64,000 nucleotides of DNA from Caenorhabditis elegans (taxonomy: Eukaryota; Nematoda; Chromadorea; Rhabditida; Rhabditidae): contig NC_003280.10 of the NCBI RefSeq assembly GCF_000002985.6, positions 6,258,501-6,322,500 of the forward strand, written 5' to 3'. Position numbers and translations under genes: made by a program. This document shows, in pieces, positions 45,055 through 55,600 of the stretch (position 1 is its first letter; each line of letters opens with the position of its first letter). The notes beneath the pieces are model-generated. The model worked only from the letters and a program-made list of their open reading frames with translations. It was not told the DNA's origin and searched no databases.

Positions 45055-47709
45055 ATGTCTGCCGACGGATTCTGGTTGTTTGAAGGTCTTGAAGAAGAAC
45101 CATACGGTCTTCTTCCATTAAACAATTTATCTGGAAAGGTGAGTAGTTATTAAATATCGATGTAGGACTTTTTTTTTGGTTGGAGAATGTTTTTCTAGCT
45201 ATTGTATTTCTTTACTTATTAATGAATTTCACAATTGAGAAGATGCCGAGCATTCACTTATGACCAACCAACATGGTAAAACTTCTTGATATTTTATTGT
45301 ATTAGTTTAAAAGTTGTCTTCTAGATTTTTTGCTACAAAAATTAGAATTTTTAAGTTTCCTAGCTTAAAATTTTAAATGTCTTATGAAAATATTATAATT
45401 AGAAATATATGGAAGTTTTTTAAAAATATATGGAAATTTTTTTGTTGTATAAAGATCCATTAAAAATTAAATGATTTGCTGAAGATTTTGTGGAAAAAAT
45501 GTATGAAAGTAAATGTGAGATTACAGTAAACGTGAGAGCGAATCATCTACTGTTTTCGTTAATAAAAATCAATTTTACAGGGAGGACCAACAAGTACAAA
45601 ATATGTAGACCGTATTGGATCGTATCAATGGTATCTCAATGATGAGACAGCAACTATTCTTGTTCCAGGAGCACCTGTTGAATCATTCTATTGGCCAGGT
45701 GGCAAGTTGATGCAAGATCATGGAGTGATTATTTATGACGTCAATCATTTGAAAGTGAGTTCATAAGTTGTTGACTGAAACACGAGTTGAAGCACGAGAA
45801 GCGTGTAGATTTTTTTATTTGGAAAACAAAAATCAATCCATTTTTACAAGCAATGTGCTGATTTGGAAATCAATATAATTACAGGTACGGGAAGGATCTT
45901 TGGATGCCATCATTATTGCGGCACGTTTGCTCAGTGAGAAAAAGAAGAAACCAATCGATTTCTCTCAATTCCATTTTATCACGGATGCTATCAATTTGCA
46001 AAAGATTTTTGCATTCTGTAATGAAGCCGGAGAAGGATTGTTCCGAATCGATTGTGAACGCGTTGGAAAGACTGTTCTGCTCACTAGGTAAAAATAAATA
46101 GGTAGTATATATACCTATGTATAGGTAATAAATAAAAATAAGGTACCGTATATCCTCTATTAGTTTTGCACCCCTTGGCTCAACTTTGGCAGCTCATATC
46201 TCAGTAGTCGTTTGTTCTATAGAAAAGTTGTCAACTGATAAAATATTTGTTAGGTGGTTTTCTATAGTATGTAGTTTGTTAATTATTTATATGTTCAAAA
46301 CAAAATGAGATATGAGCTGTCAAAGTTGAGCAAAGGGGTGCAAAACTAATAGAGGATATACGGTAGGCATGCAAACTGAAAACGAGAAAATTTAGTTTTA
46401 TCTGTTTATTAAAAACTTTTTTGTTTTTAAAAAGTTTTTATAGTTTTCGTGATGCTTAGTAACTGGATTTTTCAAAATTCAGAAAAGTTTAGAACTTGAA
46501 ATAAATTCTTGAAAAATTCGCACCAAAAAGTGAACATCTGCCTTGTCAGCCCTTCTCAAAGCAAAACTTCTAAACTTTTCGGTATTCTTATTTACTCAAA
46601 ACAAACCAATAATTGTATTTCAGAATGGAAGCTTCTGATTTAATGGAAATCGGACATGTAACTTTTGATCAAAATCTGAAACATCGAATGACTCGCCCCC
46701 GTGGTGCTCATTCAACGGGTCCATTCTTCCAACTTGTTTCATATCAATATGGGCAATTCCGAATTCTTGTTAGATATGAAGTTGACTGTGCTGATTATGC
46801 AGCTGTCAAAGCCACTCCGTATGTTTTTTTTTGTAATAGTAAACAAAAAATTAAATTATTTTAGAGTCCCAGTAGATAAATCTGAAGTTCTGCCAGAGAA
46901 AAAGAAAAGTGATATGAACCCGGATATTGAAGTAGTGAATTATGGAGAAGTACCACATGATGTTCCACTTCAAGTACTCACAACATACCCACAAGGAGCT
47001 GGATTCCCATTTTTCACGTGGGCTCAGTTGTTCTTCACTAATGCTAACCATGTAAGTTTATGAAATATTTTGAAAAAAGATTTTTATACTCGACTGTAAC
47101 TTAGACAGAATTATGAACATCTTGTCAATGTCTTGTCCAAGTATATGTAGATAGATTTTGGTACGATATTTCCAACAGATGCTTCCAACTTGGACAAAAA
47201 AGGTTTATCCACGCTTTTTGCAACTTCTGCCACAACTTTTACCATTTTATTATTTTTTGAGCGCATAATGAACAGCGTTTTTTGAGAGAGATTTTCTCAA
47301 TATAAAATAGTTATGGGCCTACGAAATTGCGCAAAAAATAAAACTCATCAGATCAATAATTTTACATTTTCCACCCATCAAAAAAATTATCTAATTGCAG
47401 GAGCTTCTTGGTTGGTTCAAAGGAAACGGAGATTTCGGAAAGCCAGCTATTTACACTTTGCAAGATGTCTCTAAAATGATGAAGCCCCTTCCGTTGGTCT
47501 CTTTGTGCAAAGTTCACGACTGTCTTGACAAAGTTTACAAATTCTTGACTAAGAACGATGACAATTTCCGATGTGGACTTGTGTGGAAAGGAAAAGCTCA
47601 TCTGGAAATCTTCGCGAAACACGAAGAAGCAACTGGTGGAATCAGTAAGGGAGTCCGTGATTTCTTGGCTACACAATGCAAAGATGATGAGCCAGAAGAG
47701 CAAAAGTGA
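45055..47709 (+). CDS. Conserved-looking cytosolic protein, unknown function
   Basis: Exons 45055-45138, 45581-45754, 45885-46087, 46624-46818, 46865-47051, 47401-47709; 383 aa with all phases correct. The start MSADGFWLFEGLEEEPYGLL has no signal peptide. Notable blocks: VDRIGSYQWYLNDETATILV followed by PGAPVESFYWPGG, DHGVIIYDVNHLKVREGSLD, and FFQLVSYQYGQFRILVRYEVD; the end is acidic (CKDDEPEEQK). The SYxW...ILVPGxP wording reminds me of an uncharacterised fungal/animal family, some members of which carry a geranylgeranyl pyrophosphate synthetase name. I see no prenyl-synthase DDxxD motif, so I assign no activity. Intron 3 (46088-46623) carries a MITE. Confidence 0.85.
46144..46365. mobile_element. 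Foldback MITE with 60-bp terminal inverted repeats, inside an intron
   Basis: Arms 46144-46203 and 46306-46365 (taccgtatatcctctattag ... ctaatagaggatatacggta) are nearly perfect inverted copies around a 100-bp loop. Both ends are bounded by TA, consistent with a Tc1/mariner-type TA target. No transposase inside. It lies in the third intron of the 383-aa protein gene. Confidence 0.88.
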
Positions 47710-47763
47710 TTGATGAATGACCGTTTCCAATTTAATTTCCTTTTTGTATAATGTGTTCTAACA

Positions 47764-47769
47764 AATAAA
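47764..47769 (+). terminator. AATAAA polyadenylation signal of the 383-aa protein gene
   Basis: About 55 bases after the stop. The next gene's ATG follows within 160 bp. Confidence 0.55.
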
Positions 47770-47925
47770 TAATTGTGTTTTGGAAGCGAGAATCATTAAA
47801 TAGAAACCAGTTTTATCATCACTTCTTGGAAAAGAAGAACAATGTCCGTTGTTATTTCTAGACTTTCCAGCTTAAAACACACCTATAAATGGCCCCTCTG
47901 ATATGATCAATGTTGATTCAAACTT

Positions 47926-49573
47926 ATGATGATTCTATTCATTTTTTTCATTTTATTCATATGCCACGTCACTAGTTTCCACGTAACTCATATCAGTGAC
48001 TGTGGAACTGCAAGAGGTTGTTGGAAACTACCAAATGGATGTAAAGATGCCAGTGACTGTCAGACAATGATGACGTGGAAACATGAAAGAAGACATTTGA
48101 TTATTGAAATTGAAAGTAAACTGGTGAAGCCTGATATGTGGCTCGGTTTCGGATTTTCAAAAGATGGTTTGATGGTAGGCTTGTTTGGAAGTTTTGAAAT
48201 GTTGCTTTATTCTTGTCTCTAAATGTTGCTAATTGTGAAAGCATTCAAATTTTAAAAAATCGTGTGTAAGACTTATCATGTTCCAGTCCTGTTCTTAACT
48301 GCCAAACTCCTCATTTTTATCGGCTAGCAATACAGTTTTTTTTTAATTTTCTAGAGCGCCTATAATCATCATCCCAGGATAACAGAAAAACGATTAGCTT
48401 AAAAGTATGACTGTTATGGAGCTCGCTCATAGCAAATCTACCTCGTAGCCGTTTTCATCTAAATTGGGTTTCAGGGAAATGATACGGTATTCGAATGCCA
48501 ATTTCCAGCCAGTGGATCAGGGAGTGTTCTTATTTCACATAACACAGCAAAGAGAAACATCGTTTTGAAAACAGTAAGTGGTGTATAAAAGAGCTCCTCA
48601 AAGTCCTAAAAATGTTCATTGTTTCTCACTTACATAGTTTATACAACCCCCTTCATTACATTTCTAGTTTAATGGAGTTTTTATGACTTACATACGTGAT
48701 TTTATTATCGTAAAAGTTAATACTCAATTATAAATATACTACTTGTAGGCTATTTATCCATTAAAACACAAGTTATACCTGACGTAGAAGCACGCAACGC
48801 TCACACGTCATACAGATTCAGAAATAGGGTTCTAGAAATAGTGTTCTAGAAAATCAAACAAAACTTTTTTTTAAACTTTTATTCAGATAAAAGTCTTTTA
48901 ATATATTAAAAATTGAAGCAAACTCAAAGTTTATTTCAAAAACAGGCAACTAAATCTTTTTTGAAACATCTTGAGTTCTTCATGGTATTTTCCTCTAGTC
49001 GTCCAGTCCCAGGGGTCTAATTTGATAGTTTTTAGTTGGCTTTGATTTTAACAATTAACTATAGATGTATGAATATATGAACGTATGAAATGTTTATATT
49101 AATTTTTTCCATCCATAGTTAGAAATGTTTTTATAATACATATCAGAGGTAATTGAGAAATGAGCTGTCAAAACGGAGCAAAGTGTTACAATGAAATAGT
49201 TGTTAACTTCCAATTCAGGCGTCCGAACTTCTAATTAGAGATGGTTACACCGAATTCAATGATGGAAAAGCAATGTGTGGAGGTGAATGGATTCTCGATA
49301 ATATTCATTTGGGCACCGAAGAGAGAACTTTGGTAAGCCGTCCTTAAAATTATTTATAAATTATTTCAATAAATGCAGATGCACGTAATATCATCTGGTC
49401 GATACCATTTATTCTTTGCTTATGGAAAAATGGAAAATGGAGAGAAAAGAATGCATGGAATGGTTGGAAAAGAGGCTCCATGGAAATCGCAGAAACAAGT
49501 TCGATTCTGTCAACGATGTTCGAGCTCATTTGCAAATGTTGATTCAAGTGACGAGTTCATTAAGAAATTGTGA
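47926..49573 (+). CDS. Secreted DOMON-domain protein
   Basis: Exons 47926-48174, 48475-48573, 49219-49332, 49379-49573; 218 aa. The signal peptide is strong (MMILFIFFILFICHVTSF). The DOMON domain starts SDCGTARGCWKLPNGC and continues MTWKHERRHLIIEIESKL, then WLGFGFSKDGLMGNDTVFEC, the usual xWxAxGFSxDxxMxxxDVxxC pattern. It closes with HLFFAYGK. DOMON domains bind haem or sugars in extracellular redox proteins; the ligand cannot be told here. Single-domain DOMON proteins are common in Caenorhabditis. It starts 216 bp downstream of the previous plus-strand gene, so co-transcription is possible. Confidence 0.87.
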
Positions 49574-49913
49574 ATCCCTTTCAAAATTGAGAGGTGATGG
49601 TGAAAAAATAAATGAGTTTAAATTTCTTTATTTCTTGAAAATTAAAATATGTTGTTTCCATCCGAAAAATTTCAGAACCATATTTTTTCAAATAGCATGA
49701 TAAATCATTAAATTATTCGGATAATCAGATAATCAAAGCTGTTCAAAACAATACGTATGTATATGGTTAAAATGTTGATTTGGTGAGGAGAAAAAGATCG
49801 TTGTGTACAATTTTGGAACATTAAAAATCTCAACATATTTTGATAGATATATTCAGTGGTCATTTTGAAAAAAAAGAAGAAAAAAAACACATGTTCATTA
49901 GTTTGAAAAAGTC
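49574..49913. other. Convergent intergenic region
   Basis: 340 bp between the DOMON gene (+) and the globin gene (-); AT-rich with both 3' UTRs. Nothing else seen. Confidence 0.4.
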
Positions 49914-50782
49914 TCAGAATCCATTGTTAGAGCCTCCTTTAGTTCCGCCAAGCTGTTGCTTTCGTCGATCGGAATATCCATTACGCATTTGATGCACGAT
50001 TGAGTTAATCACTCTGGAAAATGTTTATTTTATATGTAAAAATTATGCAGTTAAACTGAATTTGGTGCCTCGAAGCTTAATACCACAAAACATTTTTACC
50101 TCTGCCATGCCAAAATCATCTCGTTCCTTTTGTCCTCGTCTGGTATATAAGCTGAAAGTGTCTCATCAATCTTCTCTGCCATGCAAACCAAGAATATATC
50201 CCAGAAATGTGAATTGAATCCACGAGAAATGAAATCAACATGCCGGGCTCCCAATTGTTCACAAGCTTCTCTCACTTGATCATCATTAAGCTCATATGTG
50301 ATGATCTGAAAACAATAATCAATTTCTTAAAAAAAGTTCCAGCACTCGAAAGACTAACCAATTTGTAGAAGAATGCTTGGATTGTTGAAGAAAGACCCAA
50401 AAATGCTGCATTTTGCATTGGGCTCTCATTTTCTGCGATTCCAAATGCCAGTTTGATTGAAGTGGATCGTGTAGCCGATTTGTGCCAGATTTCTGTGAAG
50501 AGCTCAGGGCATTGAGCAAGAACTCTGCAATTCAATTTTTAGATACTCCAGAAGGCAAATACTAAAATGAGTAAGCAATTTTCTATGTTTTTCACAGTTT
50601 CATTCAGTTTGAATCTCAGATTCTTTTTAATAAGTTTCCGTGGACGTTTTTACAAACCTTGGCCATTCTTGAATCACCAATTTCTTTGTTTTAGCATTCA
50701 ATGGTCCAACTTGTGCTGAGCCAATTCCATTTCCAACCACTGGTTCCTTCTTTCCGCGGATCGTTGACAACAAGCCCATCAT
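49914..50782 (-). CDS. Globin (nematode glb family)
   Basis: Exons (minus): 50782-50658, 50524-50359, 50305-50100, 50013-49914; 198 aa, phases agree. The fold runs from helix A (TKKLVIQEWPRVLAQCPELF) through FTEIWHKSATRSTSIKLAFGI, helix E (AAFLGLSSTIQAFFYKL) and helix F with the proximal His119 (EACEQLGARHVDF), to helices G-H (HFWDIFLVCMAEKIDETLSA, then ILAWQRVINSIVHQM). The distal E7 position does not appear to be His in this helix E. The N-terminus MMGLLSTIRG would become an N-myristoylation-like MGLLST if translation starts at the second Met. The tail is Gly/Asn-rich. Probable role is haem-based sensing or redox rather than bulk oxygen transport. Confidence 0.88.
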
Positions 50783-51875
50783 AGTGTGTGTTTGTGTTCT
50801 AAAGGTTTTTCTTTCAATAAATTCTGAACAAAATGACGAATATCAGAAGGAAAATGTGTCAAATTCAGATATTTTTTGGTATTCATGCAGTAAAAAATAC
50901 TTTCGAACACAAAAAAAGAAACGAAAACATAAAACCGATCAGTTGTGTTTTGCCCCATAATGTACTTTGTCTTATGATGGATTAGGAATGGGCAACAAGA
51001 GAAAAAAAGAAAGAATCAGGAAGTTGCCATTATTGTAAACCCTAGGATTTTCAATTGTACATTTGTTTTTTTCAAGTATACTGAAATGAAAATGAATATG
51101 CCGGCTAACTCAAAAATCACTAACTTTGACGTTCAGAAAAATAAATATCATGAAAAACCAGTTACCTAAAAACCATTAAACATGCAGATGAAAATGCCAA
51201 AAAGCGACCATCGAAACTACAATAAGATGTCTCAAATTGGCTCAACTTGGCAGAGTTAGACCACGTGAGAATCTGAATCATCTTAGCCGACAGACAAAAT
51301 AGAAATTAGCTGTCAGTGTCGTGAGAAACTATATTCTTCCGTTCTTTTCTTGATGCATGGAAATAACAATTTTCAGAAAAATTTAATAATTATTATTTTC
51401 CAATTATTTTTTCTCTGGTTGCATTAGAAATCCTGGAATTAATAAAAAAGAAAAATTAAACGTGGAAGTGATTTCAGTGTAGATCATTTGGAGCTCCAAC
51501 GCTTTACGTGATTTTTAGACTCATTCAACTATCATTTCTGCAGAATCACCTCTAAAAATCCGTTACGTTTGAAATTTGCAGTGATGCGCGTAATGTTTGA
51601 ATATATTACGTCTATTTTTATCTTTCGATATTTGTTGTTTCATTCTGAAAATTACTTTTTTCGACTAATGAGATGGTTTTAAAAATAAACCTAAAGAAAC
51701 AATTTGGGAATGGAATTTAATAAAATAAAAGTTACAGTTAATTTGTGGTTGTTTTCATGGAACTTGCAGAATTGACGTTGGCCAAGAAAATTCCACAAAA
51801 AGTGTACGATTCAGAAACTAAATGATTGAAAAAACTAGTTATTTGAAAGAAATTTCACAAAACTTCTTTGAGGAA
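50783..51875. other. Intergenic, promoter side of the globin gene
   Basis: AT-rich; no supported frame, repeat or RNA. Confidence 0.4.
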
Positions 51876-52262
51876 TCAATTTTGAAAAATATTTTGAATG
51901 TCAAAGAAAAAGTAATTGGCAACATTTAAATGAAATAAGTACTTTTTGAAAATCTTTCTATCTGAATGACATAGCTTGAAAATTTTTTCAAGTCTGTAAA
52001 GGGTAGCAATCATCCTATCACGTGTTTCTACTTTGCTCTTTTTAGCCAAACCATCAATCAGTGGAAATAGACTCGGAAGCCGATGGGCGTATTCCAAAAA
52101 AGAGGTACCAAGTAACGAGAACTTCCGCAATTTATTCTCTTCTTTGTTTCTTTTGACATTCTCACGCACCCATTCACGAACTTTGACTTTAGAGGAATCC
52201 CCCAAATGATACCTTATTTTCGAAATTAAACTTCTTTGTCTCATCGAGTGGGCGGTTTGCAT
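51876..52262 (-). CDS. Doubtful single-exon gene, 128 aa
   Basis: ATG-initiated frame (MQTAHSMRQRSLISKIRYHL...) with protein-like composition and amphipathic helix patterns (LGTSFLEYAHRLPSLFPLID, ETRDRMIATLYRLEKIFKLC). The last 25 residues become Phe/Asn/Lys-rich and look untranslated, so a real protein might end or splice earlier. A second exon-like minus frame lies at 52890-53050 (FEWYRDILIPTLSASGNENL), but I could not join the two with consensus splice sites. No family recognised; it could be a decayed gene. Confidence 0.35.
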   Translation of the reverse strand: MQTAHSMRQRSLISKIRYHLGDSSKVKVREWVRENVKRNKEENKLRKFSLLGTSFLEYAHRLPSLFPLIDGLAKKSKVETRDRMIATLYRLEKIFKLCHSDRKIFKKYLFHLNVANYFFFDIQNIFQN

Positions 52263-52526
52263 TCTCGTTCTTCAAGATTTGGGAGCCATAAAAAGTAGAC
52301 AGAGAGCACTCTCCGAAATCGGACTTTTTGAAAGACAAAAGAGGAAGACACCGAAACAAAAAGTGATGCCAATGGGAAAGTGAAATATGGAAAAGGAGAA
52401 GGAATCAAGTTTACACCATTTTTGTATCTCACGAAATGCGATGCTCTTTGTTGGGACATAATTCGGAAATAGTGTATTTTTTAACATTTGGCAATGTTAA
52501 GCGAACATTTTCAAAATGTTCCAAAA
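52263..52526. other. Upstream of the doubtful ORF
   Basis: No supported feature; overlapping minus frames are not convincing. Confidence 0.3.
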
Positions 52527-52600
52527 ATAATAATAATAATAATTTATTACGCTCGCTGGGAGACGTGAAGGAATACAGAATACAAAAGTTATCATTGTTC
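52527..52600. repeat. (AAT)n microsatellite followed by a LINE-3'-end-like sequence
   Basis: aataataataataataattt runs into attacgctcgctgggagacg. The arrangement resembles the retrotransposon end at 43115-43160 (aatttaatttattacgatag...), so this may be the 3' scrap of a related element. Confidence 0.4.
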
Positions 52601-55600
52601 GCTTGAACTAGAATTGGTGCAGTCGGGCAATTGTTTCCATTCCATTAGAATGTTGTCCCTGTCCTTGCGTTGTCCTTGCATAAATGATGTCAGGACATTC
52701 AAAATCATTTTAATAATCTTTATTAATTTCCAATAATTCAAATTTAATTCAAAAACTTTTTTCAAATTTTTAAATTTGTCGTCAAAAAGAGGCGATTTTT
52801 AAGTATTTTGAAGTTTAAACCATTAATTGCACCTATTTGATTGAAAGTTCTATAGAGAATCTTAATATTTTATCGAGCATTCAAATTTGGATTATATCGA
52901 ACCAGTGGTATTTCGTTTCATGAACTTTTTTCAATTGTCCTATTGTTAATGCCTTACAAATGTCAATCAAATTCTCATTGCCACTGGCAGATAAAGTTGG
53001 TATGAGAATGTCACGGTACCATTCAAATACGAGGAAGTAGGTTAATATATGTAGAACAAATTTTGATCGAACAACTATCACCATCTGCTTACATTCATAA
53101 ATCACATTTCTGAGAAATTAAATGTTAAACGAACTTTCGATTTTCGAAAGAAAAGAAATATCATGCAACTTCCTTGCACTTTTCCTAGTAATGTTGTTGT
53201 CATCAGATAAAGTAAATGTAAAATAGACATATAATCGAATTTTACGGCATCTTCTATTCCCCAAATGTTGTGTATCAAAAGTTCATGGTCCCAGACAGAA
53301 AATGAAAAAAGGGAAAAATAAAAGACGGATTTTGTTGTTTGTGAAAAATATGCAGATCACGGTTGAGTGATTTCGTTAATTTCATTATTCAATTGCATTC
53401 AAACTATTTTTCTGGAATGGATATGAAAGAATGCGAGAAAAAAGTGATAAAGCTCAAAAAAGAGTTGGTGAAGCAACACGCAACGAGTCTCCTAATTGGG
53501 GCAAAGCACAGATCGGAAACATTGAGAAAAGAAGGCTCATCAGCAGTTCGTTTTGGTTTTTGGCTTTTGAAAATTTGTTGAACTCCGGAACAGATGAAAA
53601 GAACACTAATAGAGGCACTAGTTTTTAGAAGAAAAAAAATCTATGGAAACAGTTAGAGCTTATTTTCAATATGTTTGAAAAATCGACAGACTGGAATTTA
53701 CTACTAGCTTTCAAAATGTGAAATTTTTGTTTTTAAATGTTAAGCTTTCTCGAAACCACCGGAATCAGGGGAAGTAACGCGTTTCAAGTAATTGTAAGGA
53801 AATCTGTTGACCAAAAAGAAAGATGCACAATGTCAAGTTGGGTAGGAGTTAGGCTTAAAAAAATACACTGAAGAATTACACTGAATTACACTATTTCTAT
53901 ATCAGTTTTCAAAAATTACTGACTATTTTCAACATGACAAATACCTGGACGCGTTCAAAAATAGAAAAAAAATAGAAAAAAGGAAACGACAAGATTGGTC
54001 CCACTCATCTTTCCTTCCCGGCTCCTCCTTCTTCCAATCAACAGGAAATTGGGCTGTGAGCCGGGAGGAAGAAGAAGAAAACGGCGGAAGGAAGTCCGAA
54101 ACGAGTGTACCCATTACGTTTTATACCCTACACGGCGCCTAGATAGACTCCGCCCACTATTTTCCGACTCGGTTCCGGGATCAAAATGTTACCTCCGATG
54201 AAGACAAAATGACCTGTTGAACTGATGTTTTTTAGAAAATTTTCTGAATCTTTTGGTTGATCATCTCGAATATTTAATTATTATAAGGACATCATCATTT
54301 AAGTGACACTTGTCACGTAACTCTTTATCATTAAAAGATAGATTTGGCTTGTGTTTTGCGTCATTTGACACGATTCAGTGGCTTTTCAAGATATTTAGGA
54401 GATGTACTGAAATAGATGAAGCTTGCAACTTTTGAAAATTATAGAATTGACGAGTCAACGGAGACAATATTCTGGATATATTTTACAAAAATCTCAAGTA
54501 TTCATAAATTTTATTTAAAGTCACGAAGGGAGAATTTTTCAGATTTAGAAATAAAACTCAGTCAGACAAACTTCAACATATTATCTCTGAAAAATAGAAA
54601 ATGCCAATATATAAACTTCGGAAAAAGATCACATCTATTAGAGAAACAGTCTAGAGAGCATTGTGTTTCCTAAAGCAGAAACTGGCGTTCTTCATAAAGG
54701 TAAATCGGAATAAAACATTTTTAAAAACATTTGGATTGGAATACATTGAGGAAATGAATAATTGTAAAAACATATCCAAATGTTCAATCTAATCTCGCCG
54801 TGTCAAGCTAAACGGCCACTTGTTTTGCTTCCTTTTGTGCCATTTTGACATTTTCATATGTCATTTTAATCAGTACCTGATACAATACCTGATACAAGTC
54901 TAAGAATTCATTTATAACAATTCCAAGAATCGAAGAAATCGGAAAAAGTCACGTTCTGAGAGCAAATTTTGATTGAGTTTATGGAGAATCCTTTGAAATT
55001 TTCTCATGCGACAACATGATTAATTTGAGACACACGGAGCAATAGAAGAAAAGCATGGGGAAAAGAAAAAAGATAATAATAAGAAAGTTAAAAATATTTA
55101 GATTCCCAAGAAGCAAAAAAGCAAATTTCTTGACGTCGATAAAAAGCATTTAACATTAGAATAAAAACGATTGGCAGGTGAATGTTATGACTGACGGGTA
55201 GAGGTGGAGCAATGGAATAATATTTATAAACATCTGCTTCACAATGATCAGTTATTCATTCAATCTGACTGAAACTGAGAACCATTTTGACACCGTTTGA
55301 GGTGGGAAAAATACATTGGAAAAAATGGACGCACTCGGAAAAATATTAATTTTCCTGTGAAAGATCAATCCTAAAAAAGGAAAACAAGGCGAAAGGTCTA
55401 TAACAAAAGATAAAGAGAAAGCTCTGCATTTCTTATTATTACAAAAAAAACAACTATAAATAGTGTGTTATTTTCTTTTTTTTTAAGTGTTCGTTCTGGG
55501 AAAGTTTTATATTTTTATTGCTTCGAATGAACTTCACTTGATATGAGAAAGTACAAAATTTCAATTTCCTCATTTTAATTAAAAATAAATTTTTAAAACG

